64,000 nucleotides of DNA from Marinobacter sp. 1-4A (GCF_016597725.1 NZ_VCGY01000011.1:1-64000); one strand, 5' to 3'. Counted from the first letter of the stretch, positions 8,936 through 19,230 are shown. Made by a program: numbers and translations. Notes: generated by a model not told the origin, from the letters alone.

Positions 8936-10354
8936 ATGACACAACTGGTTTGGTTTAGAAACGACCTAAGAATCGCCGACAACCCCGCCCTTACCGCTGC
9001 TTGCAAAGAATCCGACCCGTCGGGAAGCCGAGCGCAGGTTCGTGCCTGTTTCATCCTCACACCGGCACAATGGCAGGAGCACGACTGGTCGCCAGCGAGA
9101 GTGCAGTTTGTTGTTGCCCACGCAAACGCACTGGCCGAAGAATTGGCAAAACTCGGCATACCTTTGTCTTTTATAGAGGCCGAACACTTCAGCGATAGCC
9201 TCACAGCGCTTGAAAACCATTGCCGTGAACATGGCGTTCACCAACTGCACTTTAATGAAGAGTATGGCATCAACGAGCGCAAGCGCGACAAAGCCGTAAA
9301 ACATCGCTTTGACGAACTGGACATAAAAACCCGCAAGTACCGCGACCAAACCGTCGCGCCGGTAGGCGAGATACTAACGGGTCAGGGCGAGCCCTATTCC
9401 GTGTTCACTCCTTTCTCCCGACGCTGGCGCAACTGGATTGACGAGGCCCAACCAACACTCTACTCGGTTCCTCACGCACAGGGCGACCCGATTAAAGCGG
9501 AACGCATACAAAGCATTCCCGAAGGCTTCAAAAATGCCCCGCCTGCTTTGGTAGACACCGGAGAAGATGCCGCGCATTCACAGCTTGAACGCTTTCTCAG
9601 CGAACAGGGCGGCGCCTACAAGGAACAAAGAGATTTCCCCGCCCTTGATGGCACCAGCCAACTTTCTCCTTACCTCGCCAACGGCGTACTCTCCGGCCGC
9701 CAGTGCTTGATAGCGGCGCGGCAAGCGCAAAGTATGGGCGGCAATCAAGAAGGCTTCCTAACGTGGATAAACGAAATCGCCTGGCGGGATTTCTATATCC
9801 ATACGTTGTACCACTGCCCGAGGGTGAGCATGCACCGCGCCTTCAAGCCGGAAACCGAAGCACTGCAATGGAACGACCCCGGCGCGCACTTCGAGGCGTG
9901 GAAAACCGGCAACACAGGCATTCCTTTAGTAGACGCAGCCATGCGCCAGCTCAACCAAACCGGCTGGATGCACAACCGATTGCGCATGGTTACAGCGATG
10001 TTCCTGACCAAAAACCTGTTTATCGACTGGCGGCTGGGCGAGGCGTATTTCATGTCAAAACTGGTGGATGGCTTTCTGGCCTCCAACAACGGCGGCTGGC
10101 AATGGAGCGCGTCAACCGGCACCGATGCTGCGCCTTACTTCCGGGTATTCAACCCGGTGACTCAGAGTGAGCGTTTTGACCCGAAGGGTGAGTTCATTCG
10201 CAAGTGGGTGCCTGAGTTGGCAAAGCTGGATAACAAACGCATTCACGATCCGTCTAAAGGCGGTGTTATTCCGGGTGGATACCCAAGGCCTATTGTTGAT
10301 TTGAAGGAGAGTAGAAAGGAGGCGATCGCCAGATTTAAAGCGTTAAAGGAGTAG
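8936..10354 (+). CDS. phrB: Deoxyribodipyrimidine (CPD) photolyase
   Basis: A light-driven DNA repair enzyme that splits cyclobutane pyrimidine dimers using FADH- and an antenna pigment. It has 472 residues, the same length as E. coli PhrB. The N-terminal Rossmann antenna domain begins TQLVWFRNDLRIADNPAL. The C-terminal FAD domain shows EIAWRDFY near 280-287, GWMHNRLRMVTAMFLTK near 343-359 and the Trp-rich NNGGWQWSASTGTDAAPYFR near 382-401, which includes the electron-transfer and dimer-binding tryptophans. It is monocistronic, divergent from the DUF432-mscS operon and followed by the palindromic element at 10373. Confidence 0.96.
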   Translation: MTQLVWFRNDLRIADNPALTAACKESDPSGSRAQVRACFILTPAQWQEHDWSPARVQFVVAHANALAEELAKLGIPLSFIEAEHFSDSLTALENHCREHGVHQLHFNEEYGINERKRDKAVKHRFDELDIKTRKYRDQTVAPVGEILTGQGEPYSVFTPFSRRWRNWIDEAQPTLYSVPHAQGDPIKAERIQSIPEGFKNAPPALVDTGEDAAHSQLERFLSEQGGAYKEQRDFPALDGTSQLSPYLANGVLSGRQCLIAARQAQSMGGNQEGFLTWINEIAWRDFYIHTLYHCPRVSMHRAFKPETEALQWNDPGAHFEAWKTGNTGIPLVDAAMRQLNQTGWMHNRLRMVTAMFLTKNLFIDWRLGEAYFMSKLVDGFLASNNGGWQWSASTGTDAAPYFRVFNPVTQSERFDPKGEFIRKWVPELAKLDNKRIHDPSKGGVIPGGYPRPIVDLKESRKEAIARFKALKE

Positions 10355-10372
10355 GTGCAGACTGGGTGCCTA

Positions 10373-10560
10373 CGCAGGCGGGGAAGCCTCTCCAAAACAC
10401 GCTGTGAATACGTCCCTGTACGCTCGGCTCCGCCTCTCACTGCTTATTGCTCCTGCGTCGCAGTGAGAGTCCTGGGGTAGCCATCCTTGGCCACCCCGTG
10501 AAGAGCCCTCGCTCTTCACCCATGGCTCCGCACGGTTTTGGAGAGGCTTCCCCGCCCGCG
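10373..10560. repeat. 188-bp nested palindromic (MITE/REP-like) element
   Basis: Outer inverted repeats of 26 bases at 10373-10398 and 10535-10560 match at 25 of 26 positions. Three further hairpins lie inside: 10434-10443 with 10460-10469 (10-bp perfect stem), 10474-10483 with 10488-10497 (9 of 10), and 10498-10505 with 10512-10519 (8-bp perfect, loop ccctcg). The whole stretch can fold into a cruciform or multi-arm RNA. It fills the gap between the convergent phrB and moeB genes and encodes nothing. The design resembles non-autonomous mobile or REP-type elements; no second full copy was noticed in this window. Confidence 0.85.
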
Positions 10561-10569
10561 TATATCAGC

Positions 10570-11319
10570 TTATTTCTTTCCGCAAACCGGGCAATCAGGG
10601 TCTTTTGCAAGCTTCATTTCACGCCACTGCATTTCCCACGCATCCAGAATCAGCAGCCTGCCCACAAGTGGAGTGCCTACCCCGGAAAGCACTTTAATAG
10701 CCTCCATCGCCTGAACCGAGCCAATCATGCCAACCAGCGGCGCAATCACCCCAGCTTCGGAACAGGTCAGATCTTCATTGCCCTGCTCTGGGTATAAACA
10801 GTGATAGCAAGGGGACTCGGGGTTTCTACTGTCATACACGCTGATTTGACCTTCACCCCGTATAGCTGCGCCCGAAATAAGCGGCACACCCGCCGCCACA
10901 CAGGCGCGGTTAAGAGCAAATCTCGTGGCAAAGTTATCCGAGCAATCCAAAGCCAAGCTGGCTCCAGCCACTTCCTGCGCAAAACCATCCTGATCAAGGC
11001 GACGATTAACCACGGAGATAGATATGGCCGGATTGATGCCACGCACACGAGCGGCCAGCGTCTCTGCTTTGGACTCGCCAATTTGTGCGGTTTCAAACGC
11101 TATTTGCCGCTGCAAATTAGGCAATTCGATAACATCGTCATCTACCAACGTTAAATGGCCAACACCAGCAGAGCCCAAATAAAGCGCAACCGGGCAACCC
11201 AACCCGCCAGAGCCGACAATCACAACCCGGGCAGACTTCAACGCCTGCTGGCCAGCGATATCAAAACGAGGCATCAAAATCTGTCGGCTAAAGCGCAGGA
11301 GTTCTTCATCAGTGAGCAT
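10570..11319 (-). CDS. moeB: Molybdopterin-synthase adenylyltransferase (ThiF/MoeB family)
   Basis: MoeB activates the C-terminus of the MoaD subunit by adenylation during molybdenum cofactor synthesis. The 249-residue length equals E. coli MoeB. The ATP-binding loop GSGGLGCP lies near 36-43, the DCSDNFATR motif near 129-137, and two zinc-binding Cys pairs as CYHC near 171 and CPVC near the C-terminus. No rhodanese domain is present. It is the last gene of hemA-prfA-prmC-moeB, overlapping prmC by 11 bases, with AGGAG before ATG 11319. A ThiF/HesA role in thiamine synthesis cannot be excluded from sequence alone. Confidence 0.9.
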   Translation of the reverse strand: MLTDEELLRFSRQILMPRFDIAGQQALKSARVVIVGSGGLGCPVALYLGSAGVGHLTLVDDDVIELPNLQRQIAFETAQIGESKAETLAARVRGINPAISISVVNRRLDQDGFAQEVAGASLALDCSDNFATRFALNRACVAAGVPLISGAAIRGEGQISVYDSRNPESPCYHCLYPEQGNEDLTCSEAGVIAPLVGMIGSVQAMEAIKVLSGVGTPLVGRLLILDAWEMQWREMKLAKDPDCPVCGKK

Positions 11320-12175
11320 GGAGGTCTCCTTGTTGGGGCCATTGGCCCAGAGTCATGCGGTCGTTGCCGCCATAGTCTTTCCGGCTTTCCACCTTAGCAA
11401 ACCCTCGGGTGGAGAGTAGTTCTTGCACTGCGCTTGCTTGATCAAATCCGTGCTCAAGAAGCAGCCAGCCTTCAGCCTTTAGCCATTCAGGCGCTTCGTT
11501 CACAATAAAACGGATATCGTCCAGACCATCAGCGCCGGATACCAGTGCAGAGGCGGGTTCAAATCGAACATCGCCTTCACCAAGATGGCGATCGCCCGAG
11601 GCAATATAAGGTGGGTTCGACACAATCAGGTCGAAACGGCCCGCGGGCAACCCGGCAAACCATCGGCTGTGGAAAACCTCTACAGGCAACTTCAGCTGAC
11701 TGGCGTTTTCCTGTGCCAGTGCTACTGCATCTTCCATGAGGTCGCAGGCGGTGATTTGCCACTCGGGCCGTTCGCTCGCCAGCGCCAAAGCGATGGCGCC
11801 CGTGCCGGTGCCAAGGTCAACAACCTGAGCATTCTCCGGCAGTGGTAATTCTAGCGCCTGCTCCACAAGGCACTCGGTGCCTGGGCGCGGAATAAGCGTA
11901 CTTTTGCTGACTTTAAACGGAAGTGACCAGAACTCTTGCTGGCCTAACAGGTAGGCAATCGGTACACCCTCAATACGCTTTGCCACTAATGCTTCGAATT
12001 CTGCCGCTAATTGCGCTTCCACTTCACGCTCAGGGAATGCCCGAAAGCCAGAACGGCTAAGGCCGGTTATATGGGCGAGAAGCAATTCGGCATCAAGCCG
12101 CGAGGTGTCACTGGCGATGCGGCGCGCAGCTTGTTCTAACAATGCCTCGCAGGTTGGTAAGGGCTTACTCGTCAT
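11309..12175 (-). CDS. prmC: Release-factor glutamine N5-methyltransferase
   Basis: PrmC methylates the glutamine of the GGQ motif in release factors RF1 and RF2 using S-adenosylmethionine. A SAM-binding motif, [14 protein letters not shown], lies near 117-130 and the catalytic NPPY motif near 183-186. The frame is open upstream, but ATG 12175 gives 288 residues, close to the E. coli length of 277, and overlaps the prfA end by 11 bases as expected for this coupled pair; the upstream codons are antisense-free but lie inside prfA. Its substrate RF1 is encoded directly upstream. Confidence 0.94.
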   Translation of the reverse strand: MTSKPLPTCEALLEQAARRIASDTSRLDAELLLAHITGLSRSGFRAFPEREVEAQLAAEFEALVAKRIEGVPIAYLLGQQEFWSLPFKVSKSTLIPRPGTECLVEQALELPLPENAQVVDLGTGTGAIALALASERPEWQITACDLMEDAVALAQENASQLKLPVEVFHSRWFAGLPAGRFDLIVSNPPYIASGDRHLGEGDVRFEPASALVSGADGLDDIRFIVNEAPEWLKAEGWLLLEHGFDQASAVQELLSTRGFAKVESRKDYGGNDRMTLGQWPQQGDLHAH

Positions 12176-13253
12176 CGGAAAGCGTGGCCAGAAGCTCCGC
12201 CTGATGCTCTTGCTGAAGCGGCACAACCACGGAATCCAAATCTCCAGCAATCACATCATCAAGCTTATACAGCGTGAGGTTAATGCGATGATCCGTTACC
12301 CGGCCCTGAGGGAAGTTGTAAGTGCGGATACGCTCAGAGCGGTCGCCACTGCCAACCAGACTTTTGCGGGTTTCTGCCATGGATTTTTGCTGTCGCTCAG
12401 TTTCGACATTTTGCAGCCTTGATGCCAGAAAGCTCATGGCCTTGGCACGGTTTTTATGCTGCGAACGCTCTTCCTGACACTCCACCACAATGCCGCTTGG
12501 CAGGTGGGTAATCCGGATGGCGGAGTCGGTTTTGTTAACGTGCTGGCCGCCCGCGCCCGAGGATCGGAAGGTGTCCACACGCAGGTCGGCTTTGTTGATC
12601 TCGATAGCCTCAGCCTCATCGGCCTCAGGCATAACGGCAACGGTGCAGGCCGATGTGTGAATACGGCCTTGAGATTCGGTTTCCGGCACCCGCTGTACCC
12701 GGTGCGCGCCAGACTCGAACTTTAGTGCACCGTACACAGCATCTCCGGCTACCCGTGCGATAATTTCCTTGTAGCCGCCGTGTTCGCCTTCGTTCTCGCT
12801 CAGCACTTCTATCTGCCAGCGCCTGCCTTCAGCGTACCGGCTGTACATACGAAACAGATCACCTGCAAAAATGGCTGCCTCGTCGCCGCCAGTTCCCGCG
12901 CGAATTTCCAGAAACACGTTTTTGCCATCGTTCGGATCTTTCGGCAGCATCAAACGCTGCAATTCTTCATCCAAGGCTTCGGTTTTTTGCTCGGCAATTT
13001 CAAGCTCTTCTGCGGCCATCTCGCGCATGTCCGCGTCGCCGTCTTTCGCCAGCTCTTTGGCCTCTTCAATATCTTCCAGCGACTGCTTCCAAGCCTGAAA
13101 ACACTGAACCACAGGCTCGATTTCGGAAAACTCCCGGGATAGTTCTCGGAATTTATCCTGTTTGGCGATGGTTGCGGGGTCGCTGAGCAAAGCACTCACC
13201 TCCTCGAAGCGCTCAACAAGTTGCTCGAGGCGGGACTGAATGGATGGTTTCAT
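12165..13253 (-). CDS. prfA: Peptide chain release factor 1
   Basis: RF1 terminates translation at UAA and UAG. It has 362 residues against 360 in E. coli. The catalytic GGQ motif appears in [18 protein letters not shown] near 226-243, and the stop-codon recognition region follows the [11 protein letters not shown] stretch near 112-122. The start ATG 13253 overlaps the hemA stop as ATGA, and the 3' end overlaps prmC, so translation of hemA, prfA and prmC is probably coupled. Confidence 0.97.
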   Translation of the reverse strand: MKPSIQSRLEQLVERFEEVSALLSDPATIAKQDKFRELSREFSEIEPVVQCFQAWKQSLEDIEEAKELAKDGDADMREMAAEELEIAEQKTEALDEELQRLMLPKDPNDGKNVFLEIRAGTGGDEAAIFAGDLFRMYSRYAEGRRWQIEVLSENEGEHGGYKEIIARVAGDAVYGALKFESGAHRVQRVPETESQGRIHTSACTVAVMPEADEAEAIEINKADLRVDTFRSSGAGGQHVNKTDSAIRITHLPSGIVVECQEERSQHKNRAKAMSFLASRLQNVETERQQKSMAETRKSLVGSGDRSERIRTYNFPQGRVTDHRINLTLYKLDDVIAGDLDSVVVPLQQEHQAELLATLSDDE

Positions 13254-14539
13254 ATTTTTTCCGGGGTGGTCGTCGCGTCTGCGTCCAACGTGTCAAGCTG
13301 ATGCAATTCTCTTAGCCATTCGGTCACCTCGGTGCGTCCTTCGGTGGTGGCCTTGCGAACCTGTATGGATGGCTCGTGCAGGAGTTTGTTTGTAAGGCCT
13401 CGCGCCAAGCTGCGCAACGCGGTTTCGGGGTCGCCACCATTACGCAGGGCGCGCAGGGCTTTTTCCGTTTCTATATCGCGTAGCACTTCCGCTCGCTGTC
13501 GAAACTGTTTAAGTGTGGAAACCGCATCCAAGGCACGCAGCTGGCTAAGGAATTCTTGCACACCATTGGCGATGAGGTTTTCCGCTTCGCGGGCGGCGCC
13601 TTCACGAGTCCGGATATTTTCTTCGATGACTTGGCGCAGGTCGTCAACGGTATAAAGGTACACGTCCGCCAAAGAGGCAACTTCCGGTTCGATATCCCTG
13701 GGTACGGCAATATCGACCATAAAAAAGGGTCGGTGTTTACGTTTCTTCAACGAGCGCTCTACGGCACCTTTACCAAGAATAGGCAGAGGGCTGGCCGTGG
13801 ACGAGATGATGATATCAACGTCGGCCAAATAGTCCGGTATCTCGGAGAGCAGGATGCCCTTCCCGCCTCGGGATTCTGCTAACGCCTGAGCCCGCTCAAG
13901 CGTGCGGTTGGCAACAATAAAGTTCTTCACACCGGCCTCTGCAAGGTGTCGGGCAACCAACTCGATGGTTTTACCGGCACCAATCAGCAACGCCTTGTTC
14001 TTCGACATGTCTGCAAAAATGCGGTGCGCCATGCTCACGGCGGCATAGGCGACAGACACAGGGTTCTCACCAATGGCAGTCTGGGTGCGCACTCGCTTGG
14101 CAACGGAGAAAGTTTGCTCAAACATGCGAGAAAGGAAGGACCCACTGCCGCCATGCTCTCGCGCCAGCGCGTAAGCGTCTTTCAACTGGCCGAAAATTTG
14201 CGGCTCGCCTAAAACCATGGAGTCCAAACCAGCCGCCACACGCATCACGTGGCGTACGGCATCTGCGTCCCGGTGCACATAAAGGACTTCTTCCAGCTCG
14301 GCCGCATCCAAATCATGAAACCCGGCCAGCCAACGCAAGACCAGAGGCGCACAGTCGTCATCGCCCGCCAAATAGAGCTCAGTGCGGTTGCAGGTAGAAA
14401 GAATGGCGGCCTCACTGGCGCCAGACGCCGCCCGCAACTCTGCAAACGCCTCTGACATACGCTCAGGCGTAAACGCGACACGCTCCCTTAATTCAACAGG
14501 CGCGGTGCGATGATTGATTCCCAGCGTTAGCAGTGCCAT
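13250..14539 (-). CDS. hemA: Glutamyl-tRNA reductase
   Basis: Catalyses the first committed step of tetrapyrrole synthesis: NADPH-dependent reduction of glutamyl-tRNA to glutamate-1-semialdehyde. It has 429 residues. The catalytic Cys is in [10 protein letters not shown] near 48-57, the [15 protein letters not shown] signature near 107-121, the NADPH-binding [13 protein letters not shown] near 187-199, and a C-terminal dimerisation helix. It is the first gene of the hemA-prfA-prmC-moeB operon. A 249-base intergenic region separates it from the divergent TPR lipoprotein gene and should hold both promoters; a TAAAAT -10-like hexamer is visible but no good -35. Confidence 0.96.
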   Translation of the reverse strand: MALLTLGINHRTAPVELRERVAFTPERMSEAFAELRAASGASEAAILSTCNRTELYLAGDDDCAPLVLRWLAGFHDLDAAELEEVLYVHRDADAVRHVMRVAAGLDSMVLGEPQIFGQLKDAYALAREHGGSGSFLSRMFEQTFSVAKRVRTQTAIGENPVSVAYAAVSMAHRIFADMSKNKALLIGAGKTIELVARHLAEAGVKNFIVANRTLERAQALAESRGGKGILLSEIPDYLADVDIIISSTASPLPILGKGAVERSLKKRKHRPFFMVDIAVPRDIEPEVASLADVYLYTVDDLRQVIEENIRTREGAAREAENLIANGVQEFLSQLRALDAVSTLKQFRQRAEVLRDIETEKALRALRNGGDPETALRSLARGLTNKLLHEPSIQVRKATTEGRTEVTEWLRELHQLDTLDADATTTPEKI

Positions 14540-14788
14540 TTCTTGGTTCTACAATCCTCTACCGATGAACTGAGTAAATAAACACCATTGTGCAGGCATT
14601 TTAGCGGCCAGAGCCCTTAGCTGCCACCCATAACCACTTAAGCTTCGGGAAGTGCGGACAGGTTGGGCAAGAACCAGAGCTTATGCCATTATAGGGAATC
14701 GGCGCATACCGCAGCCCGACTCAGCTCAAAATAATGATGGGTTGTGGGCTATTCAGGGGGCGCTAGTCAATAAATCACGGGAAGTTGC

Positions 14789-16537
14789 ATGCACAAATCC
14801 GCACCGCTTTTGGTTACCTGTCTGTTTGGCCTCGCACTCACAGGCTGCGCTAGTTTAACCGATTCCGAGCAAACGTCTGGTGTCGATGAGACAACCGCTT
14901 CAGATACCAAAGACATCAACAGCGCTCCCCCCATAGAGTACGCAGACTTTGAACCCGAAACACTGTATCTGCTGCTTGCAGCAGAAATTGCAGCTCAGCG
15001 GGGCCGTTTCGACGTCACTCTGGTTAATTACCTGAAAGCCGCCCAACAATCCCGGGATAAAAACGTTATCGAACGTGCCATGCGCATTGCCCAATCGCTC
15101 AATGGCGACAACGCCCAGAAGCAATTGGCAGAATTATGGTTGGATGTAGACCCGAACAATCTGCAAGCTTTAAGGGTGTCTGCAATTCAGGCAGTCAAGC
15201 GCAATCAGCTTGAAACTGCCATGGGGTACATGGAAAAGATTCTGGATCAGGGCGAAGATGCAGATTTTGACAGCCTCGCCGCCATGGCCGCCAACCTGCC
15301 GCCGGAACAGCAAAAAGAGTTGATGGCGCTGTACACCGAGATGGCCGAACGCCACCCCCGCATGCCGGAACTGGAATACAGCATCGCTCTGCTGTTAAAA
15401 ATCACCGGCAACCCGCAGGCGGCCCTTAGCCGACTGAACCCTCTGCTAAATGATCAGCCCAACTTTCAGCCCGCTATTATCCTGAAGGGTGACCTGCTTT
15501 ACCAGAGCGGTGAGGTAACGGAAGCGCTTGAACACCTGATGGTGAATACACGCCGATTTCCGGCCAACCGTCAAATGGGCACCTTGTATGGGCGCATGTT
15601 GATCAGTGAAGGGGAACTGCAGGCTGCTCAAGATGAATTTAACCGGTTAGTACAACGCTACCCGGACAACCCCGGCTTGCGACTCTCACACGCGCTGGTT
15701 GCCTTGGAGAACAAGCAACTGGAACTGGCCAAAGAAGAGCTTACCCAGCTAACCGAACAAGGTCACCACACTAACGAAGCCAGCTATTATCTAGGCAGAA
15801 TTGAGGATGACGCCGGCAACACAGAGCAGGCTATCGGCTATTACCAAAGTGTGAATGAGGGCACTTACTACTTCCCATCCCTTGCCCGCGCCAGCGCTCT
15901 TCTCACCAAAGAAGGCAAGTTCGATGAAGCACTGGAAGACATCCGCTCCCTACGCAGTGCGAACCCCAATCAAGCCGAGAACTTCTGGCTACTTGAAGTT
16001 AATCTACTGCTTGACCAGAACCTGCGCGAGGAAGCGCTAGAAGCGGCCACCAGTGCCCTTGCAGACCATCCGGGCAACCTTCAGATTCGCTACGCACGGG
16101 CCATGCTGTTCGATAATCTGGACCAACCGGCTAAAGCCGAAGAAGACCTCAAACAGATCGTTGAAAACAACCCGGACAACGCCGTTGCACTGAATGCCCT
16201 TGGGTACATACTCACTACTCGCACGGATCGCTTGAGCGAAGCCCGCAGCTACATTGAACAAGCGTTAGCATTAGACCCGGAAAACCCTGCCATTCTCGAC
16301 AGCATGGGGTGGGTTCTATTTCAGGAAGGGCAGATCCAGCCCGCACTGGATTACCTTTCCCGAGCATGGGCCGCCTTCCCCGACCCAGAGGTTGCCGCCC
16401 ATTATGGAGAGGCCTTGTGGGTAAACGGTGCTGAAGAGCAAGCGCAAATTATCTGGGAGGAAGGCCTTGAACAGGATCCCGACCATGATGTGCTTCTGGA
16501 AACCATTGAGCGACTAACCGTCACCGGTGAACAGTGA
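14789..16537 (+). CDS. TPR-repeat outer-membrane-type lipoprotein
   Basis: A 582-residue secreted protein. The N-terminus is a lipoprotein signal ending in lipobox LTGC (Cys20), with Ala at +2, which normally sends lipoproteins to the outer membrane. The rest is alpha-helical with about 10 or more tetratricopeptide repeats from about 60 to 570; several carry the NPDNAVALNALGYIL or DPENPAILDSMGWVLF type signature. An equivalent gene precedes lolB in Pseudomonas. The function is unknown, but TPRs imply protein-protein interaction in the periplasm. It overlaps lolB by one base (TGATG). Confidence 0.88.
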   Translation: MHKSAPLLVTCLFGLALTGCASLTDSEQTSGVDETTASDTKDINSAPPIEYADFEPETLYLLLAAEIAAQRGRFDVTLVNYLKAAQQSRDKNVIERAMRIAQSLNGDNAQKQLAELWLDVDPNNLQALRVSAIQAVKRNQLETAMGYMEKILDQGEDADFDSLAAMAANLPPEQQKELMALYTEMAERHPRMPELEYSIALLLKITGNPQAALSRLNPLLNDQPNFQPAIILKGDLLYQSGEVTEALEHLMVNTRRFPANRQMGTLYGRMLISEGELQAAQDEFNRLVQRYPDNPGLRLSHALVALENKQLELAKEELTQLTEQGHHTNEASYYLGRIEDDAGNTEQAIGYYQSVNEGTYYFPSLARASALLTKEGKFDEALEDIRSLRSANPNQAENFWLLEVNLLLDQNLREEALEAATSALADHPGNLQIRYARAMLFDNLDQPAKAEEDLKQIVENNPDNAVALNALGYILTTRTDRLSEARSYIEQALALDPENPAILDSMGWVLFQEGQIQPALDYLSRAWAAFPDPEVAAHYGEALWVNGAEEQAQIIWEEGLEQDPDHDVLLETIERLTVTGEQ

Positions 16538-17172
16538 TGCTACCGTTTATCCGCCGATGGGCTGCTGTACTGCTCATGATGGGGTTAAGCGCCTGTACTA
16601 CGATCCAGCTAGAGCCATTACCGGAAGGCATGACAGACCAGCCGCCGGCCGATTGGCAGGACCGCGCCGCTAAGCTCGGGCAGTTTGATCACTGGCAGTT
16701 GTCGGGGAAACTGGCCGTACGCCAACCCTCGGACAGTGGCACTGCGATCATTAACCACTGGATACAAGAGGGCGAGGCCTACTATTTGGCTTTGTCTTCC
16801 TCATTTCTGGGGATGGGCAGCACAAAGCTGAAAGGTGTTCCGGGGTTTATTGAGCTCACGCTCTCCAACGGGGAAGTTTACCGATCCGGAGATCCAGACG
16901 CCCTGATGGAAGCAGCGACGGGCTGGCAACTGCCACTTGAAAGCCTAACCTGGTGGATACGCGGCCTGCCAGCACCAGCGGGTGACTTCCGGCTACTCTT
17001 TGACGACCGGGGCGAATTGGCGATAATCCGTCAGGACGGCTGGGAGATCCGCTATGATCGCTGGCACGAATTACAAGGCAACACACCGGCCCTGCCAGCC
17101 AGAATCACAGCACTGAAAGAGAAAAAACGGGTGCGCGTTGTTGTAAGCAACTGGCAGGATCTAAATCCGTGA
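16537..17172 (+). CDS. lolB: Outer-membrane lipoprotein receptor LolB
   Basis: LolB receives lipoproteins from the LolA chaperone and inserts them into the outer membrane. A lipoprotein signal ends in LSAC near residue 20, and about 190 residues of beta-rich LolA/LolB fold follow, including HWQLSGKLAVRQP near 53-65 and the exposed hydrophobic loop region SSSFLGMGS near 89-97. ATG 16537 is chosen over GTG 16534; both overlap the upstream stop. The ispE start overlaps its stop. The neighbourhood (TPR lipoprotein, lolB, ispE, prs) is the standard gammaproteobacterial one. Confidence 0.92.
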   Translation: MLPFIRRWAAVLLMMGLSACTTIQLEPLPEGMTDQPPADWQDRAAKLGQFDHWQLSGKLAVRQPSDSGTAIINHWIQEGEAYYLALSSSFLGMGSTKLKGVPGFIELTLSNGEVYRSGDPDALMEAATGWQLPLESLTWWIRGLPAPAGDFRLLFDDRGELAIIRQDGWEIRYDRWHELQGNTPALPARITALKEKKRVRVVVSNWQDLNP

Positions 17173-18032
17173 CACGCTCTATCACTCTCCCCTCTCCAGC
17201 CAAGTTAAATCTTTTCTTGCACATCGTCGGTCGGCGCCCGGACGGTTACCATGAACTGCAGACGCTGTTTCAGTTTCTGGATTACGGCGATGAGATTACG
17301 CTGAGCCTAACCCCGGAGCAGCCCGGAGTTCGCCTTGAGAGCTCCCTTCCCGGGGTGTCCGATGAAGACAACTTGATCATCCGGGCCGCCAAAGCCATTG
17401 CAAACAAAACATCTGGCGAGCTGCCAGGTGTGAGCATTCGCATTCATAAACGTCTACCCATGGGTGGCGGGCTCGGAGGCGGCAGCTCCAATGCGGCCAC
17501 AACGCTTTTGGGATTGAACCATCTTTGGGGCCTCAAGCTTGGGCTCGACGAGCTCGCCGAAATCGGTTTGTCTCTGGGTGCCGACGTACCGGTATTTGTG
17601 CGCGGCCACGCGGCTTTCGGTGAAGGTATCGGTGAAAAGCTAACTCCGGCATTCCCGCCGGAAGACTGGTTTGTCGTGCTCAAACCAGCCTGCAACATCA
17701 ACACCGGAAAGATATTTTCAGCCAAAGGGTTGACAAGGGATACCGCGAGAATCACAATAGCGCCCGCTTTTGAGGGAGACGCCTCGAGGTACCGAAATGA
17801 CTGTGAAGATGTAGTTTTAAAACTATATCCTGAGGTCAAACAGAGCATGGACTGGCTCACACAATTCGGACCTGCAAGATTAACCGGAACCGGGGCTTGC
17901 ATTTTTGGACGTTTCCCTACAGAATCCGCAGCCCGGATTATCTGGGAAAGCAAACCCTCCGGCATCACCGGGTTCGTAGCTAAAGGGGTGAACGTATCGC
18001 CTCTTCACCAAAAGCTGACAGAGCTGGAATGA
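17169..18032 (+). CDS. ispE: 4-diphosphocytidyl-2-C-methyl-D-erythritol kinase
   Basis: A GHMP-family kinase of the MEP isoprenoid pathway that phosphorylates CDP-methylerythritol with ATP. It has 287 residues (E. coli 283). N-terminal [21 protein letters not shown] carries the substrate-binding Lys and the GYH motif; the GHMP ATP-binding loop [14 protein letters not shown] lies near 97-110; LTGTGACIF near 239-247 is the C-terminal glycine-rich motif. The GTG start at 17169 overlaps the lolB stop by 4 bases. The tRNA-Gln gene follows 19 bases after its stop. Confidence 0.95.
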   Translation: MTRSITLPSPAKLNLFLHIVGRRPDGYHELQTLFQFLDYGDEITLSLTPEQPGVRLESSLPGVSDEDNLIIRAAKAIANKTSGELPGVSIRIHKRLPMGGGLGGGSSNAATTLLGLNHLWGLKLGLDELAEIGLSLGADVPVFVRGHAAFGEGIGEKLTPAFPPEDWFVVLKPACNINTGKIFSAKGLTRDTARITIAPAFEGDASRYRNDCEDVVLKLYPEVKQSMDWLTQFGPARLTGTGACIFGRFPTESAARIIWESKPSGITGFVAKGVNVSPLHQKLTELE

Positions 18033-18051
18033 TGCCAAAAAAGCACGATAC

Positions 18052-18126
18052 TGGGGTGTCGCCAAGTGGTAAGGCAACGGGTTTTGATCCCGTCATGCGC
18101 AGGTTCGAATCCTGCCACCCCAGCCA
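18052..18126 (+). tRNA. tRNA-Gln (anticodon TTG)
   Basis: A 75-base cloverleaf with encoded CCA end. Acceptor arms TGGGGTG and CACCCCA pair; the D-loop is GCCAAGTGGTAAGGC; the anticodon stem ACGGG/CCCGT encloses loop TTTTGAT, with anticodon TTG at 18084-18086; the T arm holds GTTCGAATC. It lies between ispE and prs with no promoter of its own visible, so it is probably processed from the lolB-ispE-prs transcript. An open frame runs straight through it into prs, a trap for automated start calling. Confidence 0.97.
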
Positions 18127-18178
18127 CCTTTCTCCCGCTTCTTCTGACTCAACCTCCGAAAACGAGAAGGATGCCATC

Positions 18179-19129
18179 GTGTCCAAACTTATGATTTTCT
18201 CAGGCAACGCCAACCCCGAGCTTGCCCATGCCATCGCCAAGAAACTCCACATTCCCATGGGAGAAGCCACTGTAGGCTGCTTCAGCGATGGAGAAACGAC
18301 CGTCGAGATCAACGAAAACGTTCGCGGTCACGATGTATTCATTATTCAGCCCACCTGCTACCCGACGAATGACAACCTGATGGAACTGATCATGATGGCC
18401 GACGCTTTGCGCCGCGCCTCTGCATCGCGCATCACGGCCGTTATTCCTTACTACGGGTATGCACGTCAGGATCGCCGAGTGCGCTCCAGCCGTGTCGCCA
18501 TCAGCGCAAAAGTTGTTGCAGACATGATCTCCAGCATTGGCGTCGATCGCGTACTAACGGTAGACCTGCACGCCGACCAGATTCAGGGCTTTTTTGACGT
18601 ACCGGTAGATAACATCTACGCAACACCCGTTCTGCTTGATGACATCGAAAAGCAGCGGTTCGAGAATTTTGTTGTGGTTTCTCCGGATGTTGGTGGCGTT
18701 GTACGTGCCCGCGCCATTGCCAAACTGCTTGATGATGCCGACTTGGCCATTATTGACAAGCGTCGCCCCAAGGCCAACGTTTCTCAGGTAATGCACATTA
18801 TCGGTGATGTTGCGGACAAAACCTGCATTCTTGTGGATGACATAGTCGATACCGCTGGCACTTTGTGCAAGGCTGCAAATGCATTGAAAGAGCGTGGAGC
18901 AACCCGTGTGGTCGCCTATATCACCCACCCTGTCCTCTCCGGCCCCGCTATCGAGAACATTAACGCGTCCGAAATTGACGAAGTTGTCGTATGCGACACC
19001 ATCCCGCTGGGTGACAAAGCAAGGAACTGTGATAGAATCCGCCCCCTCAGCATGGCTGGGTTGCTCGCGGAATCCATTCGCCGCGTAAGCAACGAAGAGT
19101 CCATCAGCGCCCTGTTTGAGAATGTCTGA
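18179..19129 (+). CDS. prs: Ribose-phosphate pyrophosphokinase (PRPP synthetase)
   Basis: Makes phosphoribosyl pyrophosphate from ribose-5-phosphate and ATP for nucleotide, His and Trp synthesis. The GTG at 18179 gives 316 residues (E. coli 315) starting [16 protein letters not shown], with GAGAAGG about 8 bases upstream. A longer frame from ATG 18029 passes through tRNA-Gln and is not credible. Motifs: [16 protein letters not shown] near 35-50, the ATP-loop YGYARQDRR near 97-105, and the PRPP-binding loop [11 protein letters not shown] near 219-229. A strong terminator follows 63 bases after the stop. Confidence 0.97.
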   Translation: MSKLMIFSGNANPELAHAIAKKLHIPMGEATVGCFSDGETTVEINENVRGHDVFIIQPTCYPTNDNLMELIMMADALRRASASRITAVIPYYGYARQDRRVRSSRVAISAKVVADMISSIGVDRVLTVDLHADQIQGFFDVPVDNIYATPVLLDDIEKQRFENFVVVSPDVGGVVRARAIAKLLDDADLAIIDKRRPKANVSQVMHIIGDVADKTCILVDDIVDTAGTLCKAANALKERGATRVVAYITHPVLSGPAIENINASEIDEVVVCDTIPLGDKARNCDRIRPLSMAGLLAESIRRVSNEESISALFENV

Positions 19130-19192
19130 GTAGACGGCGCGCCGTAATACTCAATAAAACAGCAAGTTAATAAAAGCTGTTCGAAAGATACC

Positions 19193-19226
19193 GAGTCGGG
19201 AGCCCAATCAGGCTCCCGACTCTTTT
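19193..19226 (+). terminator. Rho-independent terminator after prs
   Basis: A perfect 12-bp stem (19193-19204 with 19211-19222), loop caatca, followed by TTTT. It closes the lolB-ispE-tRNA-prs transcript. Confidence 0.9.
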
Positions 19227-19230
19227 AGTC

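Noticed and set aside
10447-10797. 116-codon plus-strand open frame over the palindromic element
   Set aside because: Covers the hairpins and the antisense of moeB; no protein-like features.
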